5,464 nt of DNA from Clostridiales bacterium (GTDB lineage Bacteria > Bacillota_A > Clostridia > Oscillospirales > Oscillospiraceae): the NCBI GenBank assembly GCA_019417795.1, contig DXUR01000222.1, forward strand, positions 1 through 5,464, read 5' to 3'. The position numbers and the translations under genes are program-made. Shown in pieces: positions 1 to 5,448 of the stretch. Numbering within the stretch: the first letter of the stretch is position 1; each line of letters opens with the position of its first letter. The notes under the pieces were generated by a model that made no database searches, was not told where the DNA came from, and saw only the letters and a list, made by a program, of their open reading frames with translations.

Positions 1-143
1 CGCCACAGGAAGGTCACGGCCTGCGCACGGGTGCAGATGCCGTCCGGGGAGAAGTGGGTATCATCGGTTCCCTGCGTAATGCCGTTCTCCACTGCCCAAT
101 CCACAGCGTCCTCATAATAGCTGCCCGCCGGAACATCGACAAA
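1..143 (-). other. First SLH domain, truncated by window edge (residues 1764-1810)
   Basis: The sequence FVDVPAGSYYEDAVDWAVEN, then GITQGTDDTHFSPDGICTRA and QAVTFLW, matches the SLH consensus (F-x-D-V-P, W/Y-x-x-A-V, G-I-x-x-G, F-x-P, T-R-A). The TRA motif is intact, as TRAQ. SLH domains usually occur in threes and bind pyruvylated secondary cell-wall polymer, so two more are expected just beyond base 1, although they cannot be seen. This is the cell-wall anchor. Confidence 0.93.
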
Positions 144-3100
144 TATCTTGATCGTTGCAAAGCTTACCGCAATGGTGTGGGCCTTCCGAACATTTTCAAA
201 GGAATAAGACGTCACCGCCCCCACGCTCTCGCCGTCGATCTTGACGTCGGAGACGGTATAGCCCTGATCTGGGGTGATGGTGAAAGTCTGATCTCTGCCT
301 CCGCGGACGCTGATGCTGCCGGAGGGAGAGATAGAGCCGCCAGTTCCGGCAGTTGCCTTGATGGTGTAGTAGCTGTAGCCGCTGCTGCCTCCACCGCCGG
401 TATACGTCCAGTGGGCGTAGACGATGGTATTTGCAGAGAATACGGTATCCGTCGTGATCTCTGCTCCGTCCGCCAGGTACCAGCCGAGGAAGCGGTAGCT
501 ACCGCGTCGGGAGGCTCTGGGCAACGAACTCAGCTTCTGATCAATGGTGGTCATGCTGTCGACAGAGGGCGTACCGCCGTTGCCGTCAAAGGTAATGGTA
601 AACTCAGTGGGCGCGTCCTTCTCGAAGACAGCTTTGACCTCCACGTTGTCGTTCGGCATGGTGAACTTATTGTCCTTGATGGTCACGCCGCCGCTGATGA
701 CCTGCCACTCCTTGAAGTGGTAGCCCTTGTTGGGCGTAGCGGTCAGGGTGATTGTCGTACCAGCCGCAGCGGTGGAAGGACTTGCGGTGCCAGTGCCGTT
801 TCCGTCATTACCGACGGTGACGGTGTAGGTGGTGGGGGTAATAACGCTGTTTTCCCACAGCGCCTTGATCTCTGTGTCCCCGCTCACGATATAGGTATCG
901 CCTACCTTGTACTCCGTGCCGCTAATCTCCCAAGCCTTGAACTCCTGATCGGTGGGAGCGGTGAAGCCGCACTCGGGCAGGATGTAATTTGTCCCTGTCT
1001 TGACGGTCACGGGGCCCATGCTGCCGCTGCCGCCGTTACCGTTGAAGGTGATTGTGCAATCCGCAAGCGGCGTACCCTCACCCACAGTGACTTCCGCATC
1101 GGTGCTGGCAAAGTGGTTGTTATCCTCAGCATAGCGGACGAAGTAATGACCAGCGGACAGGTTCTCAATCTCCGCGCCGCTGCACGGCGTATAGCTGCCT
1201 TCGGCTTCCATACGGTATTCCATCTTGTCAGTCACGCCGGTGATCTTGCCGTCGCTGCCGCCCTCGTCAGAGGGGGCGACACCATTCAATCCGGCGGGAG
1301 CCTCCTGCGTGGCTTTGCCGATGCTCCACGCCGTGGTTACGGCGTCGGTGCTGCCGTCCGCCCATTTGCCGGTCTTGGACGTGACGCTAACGGTGTAATC
1401 GCCCGCGTCCGTGCCGGTGTTGCCGGTGATATTCATGGTGCCGGAGTCGTAGCTGATCACGTTGGCTACCAGCTCGGAGCCATTGTAGATGTAGGTTCCG
1501 GTCACACTGATGTTGGGCTTGGCCGGGTCGGTAGGCATAGGAGGCGTATCTGCCTCAAAGATAGCCTTGACCTCCACATTGCCGTCCGGCATGGTGAACT
1601 TGTTGTTGGTGATTACAAGCCCTGCCGGAGATTCGCCCTGCCACTTCTTAAAGCGGTATTCCTCGCTGGGCATTGCGGTCAGGGTGATCTCCGTACCGGC
1701 CGCAGCGGTGGAAGGGGTTGCGGTGCCGATGCCGTTTCCGTCATTGGTGACGGTAACGATGTACTCAGTAGGGGCGGGAGGTGCGTCCTCCCACAGCGCC
1801 TTGACTGTGATGTCAGCGGTGACGGTCACAGGGGCGTTCACCGGATACTCCGTACCGTCGATCTCCCATGCCTTGAACTGCTTTCCTTCGGGCGCAATAA
1901 ACTCGCACTCCGGCAGAGAATACTTGCTGCCGTGCAATACCTTCTTGGCGGGCATTGCGGTGGTGACCTCCTCGGGCAGCTCCTCAGGCTCGGAGCCGCC
2001 GCCTGCGTCAAAAGTGACGGTATGCTCGTTGCGCTTTTCAAACGCTGCGGTGATGGTAACATCTCCCTCCGGCTGGACGAAGGTATAGGTATCCTCCCCA
2101 GCCGCAACGGTGGCGGGGGTACCGTTGACGGACAGCGTGCTTAGCATATAGCCCTCATCGGGTGCAATGGAGAGCATGACAAGCTCGTCCTTGCAGAACA
2201 GAGGCGTGCCGTCCTCGGCGGTTCCCGCGGCATTCACCACCTTGACTCTGCCGTTTTTGCAATCCTGCACCGTCACCTTATACTGCGGCTCGCCCTCCAC
2301 GGTCACCTGCACCGAGATGTTCTTCTTCCACTCCTCTCCCGGACGCGGGACAACATCGAGTCCTGATGGGCAGCGTGCTCCGGTGCCTTCCAGAACCACC
2401 GTGCCGAGGACGGTAAAGGTCTGCTCCCGACGGGACTGCGGATCATAATCGTCCGGGATCTTCCACGAAACATCGACAGGTATCCAACCGTTGGTGTCAG
2501 CTGCAAAAAACCCGATATTGATATTGGAGAGCGCCTCTTGCAGATTCTGTCCCTTGGAAATACGAATCGGCTGCGCAGGCGGCGCATCCCAATGGTCCTT
2601 CTCCCGCACATTGATCAGGTAGTTCCAGCAAACCTTGAACGACTTGTAGGAGGTCGTATTTCCGCAGGCGTCTTCGATGACAAGCATGTGTTGGGTGCTG
2701 CCGTCATACTCTGCCGAGATCGTATAAACGCCCTTTTCATCCGGCGTCAAAAGTTCAGCGGTCCCACCCGGGGATGTATAGTGGCGAACCGTGACGGGCG
2801 ATGAGTCCTCTACCGTGAACCGCAGGTCTCCCCAGTATTTTCCGTTGCTTACCAGTTCCTTGCCGGTCGAAAAATCAATGGCTTTCGGGTTCTCGACGTC
2901 AATGATCATCTTCGGCGTAGAGACATAGGTCGTTCCCGTCGGGTTCGTGGCTTTGGCGTAGACATACCAACCGCCGTTTTCTTCATACGCCGCAGCGTCT
3001 ATTGTGATTAAGATAAATGGCAGCACGATCGATCCCGGCGTGGCTTCCGCTATCTTGTATTCCTTCCAGAGGGACTCGTCAAGCGCTGCCAGCTCTTCCT

Positions 3101-5432
3101 GCGTGTAGCGCTCCGGAGAGCTGAGGTAATAGCCTGGCTTCGCGTCCGTGTCGACCCACATGCCTATCTGATAGGAATTCTCATCCATGGACGCGCCTTT
3201 GAGATAATACGGTTCGTCCGAATCCGCGTTATATCCCGTGAAGTACTGACCCGTCCCCAAGCGAAGCTCGACCTTTGGATGCTTCGTCGAATAGTTCAGC
3301 ACGAGCGTCCGGTTTTTGGTGATCAGACCTGCCCGGAACTCTCCCTTTTCCTTGTCATATGGGATTTTTGTCCCGTCTGCCTCATCGGTCAGCGTTGCCG
3401 ACACGCCCGCCGGCAGCCTGATCTGGAGCACCAGATATTCATTGTGCGGCAGCATCAGATCGGCGTAGGTCTTTTTGCCGTCCGGGCTGATGACCTTCAC
3501 ATGGTGCCGCCTGTAGGTTCTGACTGTGGCCGTAGTCTCGTTTCCCGCGTTGTCAGTCGCAACCACGGTATATTCCGCTCCCGCATCATTGTTGCCGCCA
3601 TCCGGCGCGGGGAGACGATAGGTGGGGCCGGCTTGCGGCTCGCCGTTGATGGTCACCGACTTGATGCCGGAGGACGTCTCACCATTCAGCGCCGGGTCGC
3701 TCACGGTGAAGGTGTACGCGCCGGGATTTCCATTGATGTTATCCTCGACGGTGTAGCTCTCGCCGTCCTTCAGCACCTCCAGCACCGGCGCCTTCGTGTC
3801 CGTTTCCATCACATGGCCGCACACATCGCAGAGCAGCTGGTGCTTTTCCGTGTTCCAGCCGCTGGATGCGTGCTTGCCATTACTTGCGGACTCCGGTGCC
3901 ACCGGGTCACGCGCCTGACATTTCATATTCCGGCATGCCCAGACGTGGCACGACTGCCGGTCGACCCAGCCGAAGTCGTGCTTCCCGTTGCAGGGGTCGT
4001 CGATCAGCTCCATCTCCATCGCTTCGATCGCCCAGCCGTAGTTCTTCACGTACGGCAGCGTCAGCAGCTGCACGTCGATACGCCCGTTTTCATTGGGAAT
4101 CAGAATATCATAGAGATTCCAGAAGAGGGCGAACTCGTCGTCGCGGTTGATGGCTTGCGCCTCAACCTTCAGCTTCACCAGCTTTCCATGGTATGAGCCT
4201 ATTTTGATGGACTTGTAGTCTTCGGGCAGGGGGTTCCTGACAAGATCTCCTATATATCTTTTCCCTACGTCGATATCGTATACCTTTTCCAAGTATACAC
4301 GATCGCCGTAGCCCATAGCTGCCGCCTCGTCCGAGATGTATCGAGAGTATCCTGTCGTCAGCTTCAGCTTCGCGTCCGTCACGGTGATGTTCTGACCGTG
4401 ACACCAGCGTCCGCCGCCGATGGCCGCGCCGTGCGTACCGTGCGCCGTGATCTCGCCGCCGGTGATGGTGATATCGCGCGCCGGGACGAACTGACCGCCG
4501 CCGATGCCCGCGCCGTTGTATCCGCCGTGGGCGTTGATCTTGCCGCCGTAAATGTTGATATTATAGGCTGCGGTGTCGCCATTCATGTCCTGCAACGATT
4601 TCCAGCAGCCCCCGCCGATACCGGCTCCTCCATCGCCGCCCTTGGCGGAAATATCGCCGCCGTAGATGTAGATATCGCGGCCGCGGCCCTTGAAGCTGCC
4701 GCCGATGCCGGAGGCCGCTTCGCCGCCCTTCGCCTCGATTTTACCTGAGTAGAAATACAGCTTCTCGCCGCTGCCGTTTCTGCCGCCGCCAATGCCGGCT
4801 CCTCCATCGCCGCCCTTGGCGATGATGGTGCCGCTCCAGAGCGATGGGTTCGTCTGAGAGCCGAAGTGCATATTTGCGCCGTGACCGTACATATCCAGGT
4901 TGAACAGACTTTCTGCGATATTGCGGGTCGCCCAGCTTCCTCCTATGCCCGCCGCTTTATAGCCACCCTGACACGTCACCGTGGTGCCCTCCATCACCTG
5001 CACGCACAGCTGCCCCTCGCTGCGGTTCTTCTGAATGGCCGCCCGTCCGGTGGCCCCCGTCAGCTTACTGTCCCGGTTGATAAAGTACAGATACGCCGAC
5101 GCCTTTCCGTGCAGCTCGATGGGCGGTGTCTTGGCGTCCTTGTTCACCTGAATATTAACGTTGTCCAGAAAAATGTGCGGTGCCGCCTTCTTTCCATTGA
5201 TCTGGATCTTCTTGGTCCAGACAAAGTCCGGATCGCTTGAGGACGAATAGATATAGTATGTCTTGCTGTCCTTGATGTTGATGTCGCTCGTTCTATTGCA
5301 CAGATCAATCTCCACATCAAATTTTGTGGGGATAGTATCCAACGTGCCGGTCTCCGCTGCCGACGCCGTTGTCGGCAGCAGCGTCAGCACCATGCAGCAT
5401 AGAAGCAGGATGCTAAGTATTCGTTTCTTCAT
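1..5432 (-). CDS. Giant secreted SLH-anchored modular surface protein (C-terminus cut by window edge)
   Basis: The reading frame runs from the ATG at 5432-5430 to the left edge, 1810 codons plus two bases, with no stop found by hand translation. The start is supported by a strong ribosome binding site 8 bases upstream and by an immediate Sec signal peptide. Domain order: signal peptide 1-25; beta-helix-like GIGGG repeats to about 341; unrecognised segment 342-481; tandem His/Cys units 482-538; Ig-like modules at 545-640 and about 846-935; alternating InlB-type repeats 1051-1759; SLH domain from 1764. SLH domains are known to bind secondary cell-wall polymer non-covalently, so the protein should sit on the outside of a Gram-positive-type wall. 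The N-terminal helix is probably the displayed, possibly glycan-binding part, and the repeats a stalk; that role is inference. Further SLH copies and the stop lie beyond the window. Architecture confidence is high; precise function is unknown. Confidence 0.96.
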   Translation of the reverse strand, partial: MKKRILSILLLCCMVLTLLPTTASAAETGTLDTIPTKFDVEIDLCNRTSDINIKDSKTYYIYSSSSDPDFVWTKKIQINGKKAAPHIFLDNVNIQVNKDAKTPPIELHGKASAYLYFINRDSKLTGATGRAAIQKNRSEGQLCVQVMEGTTVTCQGGYKAAGIGGSWATRNIAESLFNLDMYGHGANMHFGSQTNPSLWSGTIIAKGGDGGAGIGGGRNGSGEKLYFYSGKIEAKGGEAASGIGGSFKGRGRDIYIYGGDISAKGGDGGAGIGGGCWKSLQDMNGDTAAYNINIYGGKINAHGGYNGAGIGGGQFVPARDITITGGEITAHGTHGAAIGGGRWCHGQNITVTDAKLKLTTGYSRYISDEAAAMGYGDRVYLEKVYDIDVGKRYIGDLVRNPLPEDYKSIKIGSYHGKLVKLKVEAQAINRDDEFALFWNLYDILIPNENGRIDVQLLTLPYVKNYGWAIEAMEMELIDDPCNGKHDFGWVDRQSCHVWACRNMKCQARDPVAPESASNGKHASSGWNTEKHQLLCDVCGHVMETDTKAPVLEVLKDGESYTVEDNINGNPGAYTFTVSDPALNGETSSGIKSVTINGEPQAGPTYRLPAPDGGNNDAGAEYTVVATDNAGNETTATVRTYRRHHVKVISPDGKKTYADLMLPHNEYLVLQIRLPAGVSATLTDEADGTKIPYDKEKGEFRAGLITKNRTLVLNYSTKHPKVELRLGTGQYFTGYNADSDEPYYLKGASMDENSYQIGMWVDTDAKPGYYLSSPERYTQEELAALDESLWKEYKIAEATPGSIVLPFILITIDAAAYEENGGWYVYAKATNPTGTTYVSTPKMIIDVENPKAIDFSTGKELVSNGKYWGDLRFTVEDSSPVTVRHYTSPGGTAELLTPDEKGVYTISAEYDGSTQHMLVIEDACGNTTSYKSFKVCWNYLINVREKDHWDAPPAQPIRISKGQNLQEALSNINIGFFAADTNGWIPVDVSWKIPDDYDPQSRREQTFTVLGTVVLEGTGARCPSGLDVVPRPGEEWKKNISVQVTVEGEPQYKVTVQDCKNGRVKVVNAAGTAEDGTPLFCKDELVMLSIAPDEGYMLSTLSVNGTPATVAAGEDTYTFVQPEGDVTITAAFEKRNEHTVTFDAGGGSEPEELPEEVTTAMPAKKVLHGSKYSLPECEFIAPEGKQFKAWEIDGTEYPVNAPVTVTADITVKALWEDAPPAPTEYIVTVTNDGNGIGTATPSTAAAGTEITLTAMPSEEYRFKKWQGESPAGLVITNNKFTMPDGNVEVKAIFEADTPPMPTDPAKPNISVTGTYIYNGSELVANVISYDSGTMNITGNTGTDAGDYTVSVTSKTGKWADGSTDAVTTAWSIGKATQEAPAGLNGVAPSDEGGSDGKITGVTDKMEYRMEAEGSYTPCSGAEIENLSAGHYFVRYAEDNNHFASTDAEVTVGEGTPLADCTITFNGNGGSGSMGPVTVKTGTNYILPECGFTAPTDQEFKAWEISGTEYKVGDTYIVSGDTEIKALWENSVITPTTYTVTVGNDGNGTGTASPSTAAAGTTITLTATPNKGYHFKEWQVISGGVTIKDNKFTMPNDNVEVKAVFEKDAPTEFTITFDGNGGTPSVDSMTTIDQKLSSLPRASRRGSYRFLGWYLADGAEITTDTVFSANTIVYAHWTYTGGGGSSGYSYYTIKATAGTGGSISPSGSISVRGGRDQTFTITPDQGYTVSDVKIDGESVGAVTSYSFENVRKAHTIAVSFATIKIFVDVPAGSYYEDAVDWAVENGITQGTDDTHFSPDGICTRAQAVTFLW
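156..602 (-). repeat. Repeat pair A3-B3 with Gly/Ser/Tyr linker (residues 1611-1759)
   Basis: A3 (1611-1675) opens FTITFDGNGGTPSVDSMTT and has YRFLGWYLADG and VYAHW, the closest match in this protein to the canonical Listeria-Bacteroides repeat. A flexible linker TYTGGGGSSGYSYY follows. B3 (1689-1759) opens YTIKATAGTGGSISPSGSIS, with TITPDQGYTVSDVKIDGESV and TIAVSFA. A Gly/Ser linker followed by this 'GGSISPSG' repeat immediately before SLH domains is a recurrent arrangement in clostridial SLH proteins. Confidence 0.87.
621..1058 (-). repeat. Repeat pair A2-B2 (residues 1459-1604)
   Basis: A2 (1459-1527) opens CTITFNGNGGSGSMGPVTVK, contains FKAWEISGTEYKVGDTY and ends TEIKALWE. B2 (1536-1604) opens YTVTVGNDGNGTGTASPSTA and ends NKFTMPNDNVEVKAVFE. 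B2 is nearly a copy of B1, and A2 is close to A1 in the FKAWEI-x-GTEY core. Short stretches are also identical in DNA: 17 bases at 763-779 equal 1699-1715, and 15 bases at 795-809 equal 1731-1745. This pair and A1-B1 therefore look like one duplicated block. Confidence 0.88.
1059..1520 (-). other. MBG-like domain and following beta module inserted between B1 and A2 (residues 1305-1458)
   Basis: Residues 1305-1374 read KPNISVTGTYIYNGSELVAN, then GTDAGDYTVSVTSKTGKW and end AWSIGKA. The order 'YNG...... .AG.Y.V......... .W.I.KA' is the MBG-type module common in clostridial and bacteroidetal surface proteins. It is followed by a module of about 80 residues (EAPAGLNGVAP ... GKITGVTDKMEYRM ... LSAGHYFVRYAEDNNHF ... 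AEVTVGEG), a type often paired with MBG modules and recognisable by 'G.Y.VR.A......S....V.V'. Both are spacer modules. They interrupt an otherwise regular A-B alternation. Confidence 0.68.
1554..2024 (-). repeat. Repeat pair A1-B1: InlB/Listeria-Bacteroides type plus divergent InlB type (residues 1137-1293)
   Basis: A1 (1137-1215) opens HTVTFDAGGGSEPEELPEEV and has FKAWEIDGTEYPV and ITVKALWE; the start, the 'F.AW' core and the 'V.A.W' end are diagnostic of Listeria-Bacteroides repeats (Flg_new). Compared with A2 it has an insert around PEEVTTAMPAKKV. B1 (1224-1293) opens YIVTVTNDGNGIGTATPSTA and ends NKFTMPDGNVEVKAIFE. A Pro-rich link (DAPPAPTE) joins them. These repeats form small beta-grasp-like units that extend surface proteins from the wall. 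Confidence 0.88.
2037..2282 (-). repeat. Divergent InlB-type repeat B0 (residues 1051-1132)
   Basis: It runs from YKVTVQDCKNGRVKVVN to DVTITAAFE, containing APDEGYMLSTLSVNG. The 'Y.V.......G......A..G..V.L...P..GY.......NG......F....V.I.A.F' layout is that of divergent InlB B-repeats (Flg_new_2-like). It is longer and more diverged than B1-B3 and carries two cysteines (C1058 and C1080) absent from the other copies. Confidence 0.75.
2283..2627 (-). other. Linker domain before the repeat stalk (residues 936-1050)
   Basis: It begins WNYLINVREKDHWDAPPAQP and contains ISKGQNLQEALSNINIGFFA and a WIPVDVSWKIPDDYDP stretch, followed by QTFTVLGTVVL and WKKNISVQVTVEGEPQ. The pattern 'VDVSW.IP..YD......TFTV.GTV.L' followed by 'ISVQVTV' resembles the Ig-like Big_4-type modules in which the sentence-like order 'W......G.Y.V.G.V' recurs. 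Family assignment is by eye and tentative. Confidence 0.5.
2628..2897 (-). other. Ig-like module 2 (residues 846-935)
   Basis: It opens VENPKAIDFSTGKELVSNGK and continues through YWGDLRFTVEDSSPVTV, GVYTISAEYDGSTQHMLVIE and DACGN (921-925), ending in SYKSFKVC. The order of FTVxD, a VYTI strand and a D-x-C-G-N turn matches Ig-like surface modules, and it parallels the DNAGN of module 1. C923 and C935 are 12 residues apart and could pair, but this is only a possibility. Confidence 0.7.
2898..3512 (-). other. Beta-rich linker region between Ig-like modules (residues 641-845)
   Basis: It begins RRHHVKVISPDGKKTYADL and contains an LTDEADGTKIPYDKEKGEF stretch, consistent with one small beta domain (about 641-710). 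The following part (about 711-815) includes Trp/Tyr-rich elements (YYLKGASMDENSYQIGMWVD, then YTQEELAALDESLWKEYKI) that I cannot assign. The end, WYVYAKATNPTG (W822 onward) followed by PKMIIDV, looks like the last strands of an Ig-like module whose neighbour starts at about 846. Codon use differs here from the C-terminal stalk: threonine is mostly ACG. Confidence 0.5.
3513..3800 (-). other. Ig-like module 1 (residues 545-640)
   Basis: It starts DTKAPVLEVLKDGESY, the usual opening of bacterial Ig-like/fibronectin-like modules ('D..AP.I......G..Y'), and runs through FTVSDP and SGIKSVTINGE to EYTVVATDNAGN (DNAGN at 627-631) and a final strand TTATVRTY. The D-x-A/C-G-N signature near the end is characteristic of these modules. 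It directly follows the His/Cys units. Likely role is a rigid spacer on the cell surface. Confidence 0.75.
3819..3989 (-). repeat. Tandem His/Trp/His/Cys/Cys units, putative metal-binding knuckles (residues 482-538)
   Basis: Two units start with the same four residues, NGKH, at 482 and 518, 36 residues apart. Unit 1 has H485, W489, H496, C500 and C505; unit 2 has H521, W526, H531, C535 and C538 (LLCDVCG). The shared order is H-x3/4-W-x4/6-H-x3-C-x2/4-C. Unit 2 matches the H...W...H..C..CG pattern that recurs in surface proteins of gut Firmicutes just before Ig-like modules. Unit 1 is degenerate in its C-C spacing and carries an extra C495. A Cys/His cluster on an exported protein could bind zinc or form disulfides; sequence alone does not decide. 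Confidence 0.6.
3990..4409 (-). other. Unrecognised segment after the beta-helix (residues 342-481)
   Basis: I do not recognise a family here. It opens with a last helix-like strand (QNITVTDAKLKL), then a Tyr-rich stretch with a GYGDRVYLEKVYDIDVGKRY motif, then a stretch that looks beta-rich (YKSIKIGSYHGKLVKLKVEA) followed by an aromatic part (FALFWNLYDILIPNENGRI) and WAIEAMEMELID. Its position suggests a cap or extra domain at the C-terminal end of the beta-helix. The segment ends at C481, just before the His/Cys units. It remains in frame and its codon use resembles the rest of the N-terminal half. Confidence 0.5.
4410..5009 (-). repeat. GIGGG beta-helix repeats, six turn motifs (residues 142-341)
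   Basis: Six copies of a Gly/Ala-Ile-Gly-Gly turn start at residues 162, 213, 242, 271, 309 and 337, so the spacings are 51, 29, 29, 38 and 28. Between them runs a consensus of the form I-x-I-x-GG-x-I-x-A-x-GG (for example IYIYGGDISAKGGDGGAGIG), alternating short beta strands with Gly turns, as in a right-handed parallel beta-helix. The 38-residue gap contains an insert around CWKSLQDMNGDTA (about 276-288), and the first 51-residue gap contains an insert around NMHFGSQTNPSLW. Such repeats are known in cell-surface proteins of gut Clostridia. Fold is inferred from periodicity; ligand is unknown. Confidence 0.85.
4621..4821 (-). repeat. 27-base exact direct repeat within the beta-helix coding region
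   Basis: Bases 4621-4647 and 4795-4821 are identical over 27 bases. The offset is 174 bases, exactly 58 codons or two 29-residue helix rungs, so recombination between them would remove or add two rungs in frame. Both encode the same Ala-Lys-Gly-Gly-Asp-Gly-Gly-Ala-Gly stretch with identical codons, unlike the rung between them, which reads EAKGGEAASGIGGS. This suggests a recent duplication or gene conversion. Confidence 0.9.
5010..5345 (-). other. N-terminal strand-rich segment leading into the beta-helix (residues 30-141)
   Basis: This segment has short alternating beta-type stretches such as KIQINGKKAAPHIFLDNVNI (residues about 75-94), then a PIEL stretch, an AYLYFIN stretch and a DSKLTG turn. 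The pattern 'ING...I.LDNV.I......PIEL.G.A' followed by 'AAI' and a GIGG turn is typical of secreted Firmicutes proteins annotated as Cthe_2159-type carbohydrate-binding beta-helices. In that family the prototype is a right-handed parallel beta-helix that binds acidic polysaccharide with calcium. The resemblance is from memory of the pattern, not a search, so treat carbohydrate binding as a hypothesis. Confidence 0.55.
5358..5432 (-). other. Sec signal peptide (residues 1-25)
   Basis: The N-terminus is MKKR followed by a hydrophobic core (ILSILLLCCMVLTLLP) and an Ala-Ser-Ala cleavage box at 23-25, so signal peptidase I would cut before A26. The basic n-region, h-region and AXA box are all of normal length. 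Two adjacent cysteines (12-13) lie inside the hydrophobic core and are not preceded by a lipobox, so a lipoprotein is unlikely. Confidence 0.93.
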
Positions 5433-5440
5433 TGGCTTTT

Positions 5441-5448
5441 CTCCTCCT
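5441..5448 (-). promoter_or_regulatory. Ribosome binding site AGGAGGAG
   Basis: On the minus strand AGGAGGAG is followed by an 8-base spacer (AAAAGCCA) and then ATG. This near-perfect anti-Shine-Dalgarno match at ordinary spacing fixes the start of the large surface-protein gene. The remaining 16 bases to the right edge (5449-5464) are too short to judge a promoter. Confidence 0.93.

Noticed and set aside
1..143. Sortase (LPXTG) anchoring at the C-terminus
   Set aside because: No LPXTG motif is visible and the C-terminal part begins a clear SLH domain, which gives a non-covalent anchor. The true C-terminus is outside the window, so an additional signal cannot be fully excluded.
1510..2088. 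Second plus-strand open frame of 192 codons, Ser/Val/Thr-rich
   Set aside because: It is a shadow of the A1-B1 region in another phase; its Ser/Val-rich pattern reflects reverse-complemented Thr/Gly/Glu codons. The minus-strand frame has clear domain matches over the same bases.
54..2144. Long plus-strand open frame of 696 codons
   Set aside because: It is wholly antisense to recognisable repeat and SLH domains, has low-complexity Arg/Ala/Gly/Val-rich sequence without family motifs, and is explained by the gene's lack of TTA, CTA and TCA codons in this stretch. I saw no good ribosome binding site before its ATG.
3279..4196. Plus-strand open frame of 305 codons
   Set aside because: It lies antisense to the Ig-like and His/Cys region in the same codon-aligned phase and stops at a TCA codon of the real gene. 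No recognisable product.
4612..4830. GC-rich short repeats resembling a CRISPR array or a PE_PGRS-like gene
   Set aside because: The repeat units are in-frame beta-helix rungs with 29-codon periodicity and no unique spacers of constant length. The Gly pattern is GIGGG with intervening beta strands, which differs from mycobacterial GGA/GGN tracts, and the protein has an SLH anchor.
5358..5432. Lipoprotein signal (LLLCC in the signal peptide)
   Set aside because: The cysteines sit in the middle of the hydrophobic core without small residues at -1 and -2, and a proper Ala-Ser-Ala signal peptidase I site follows at residues 23-25.
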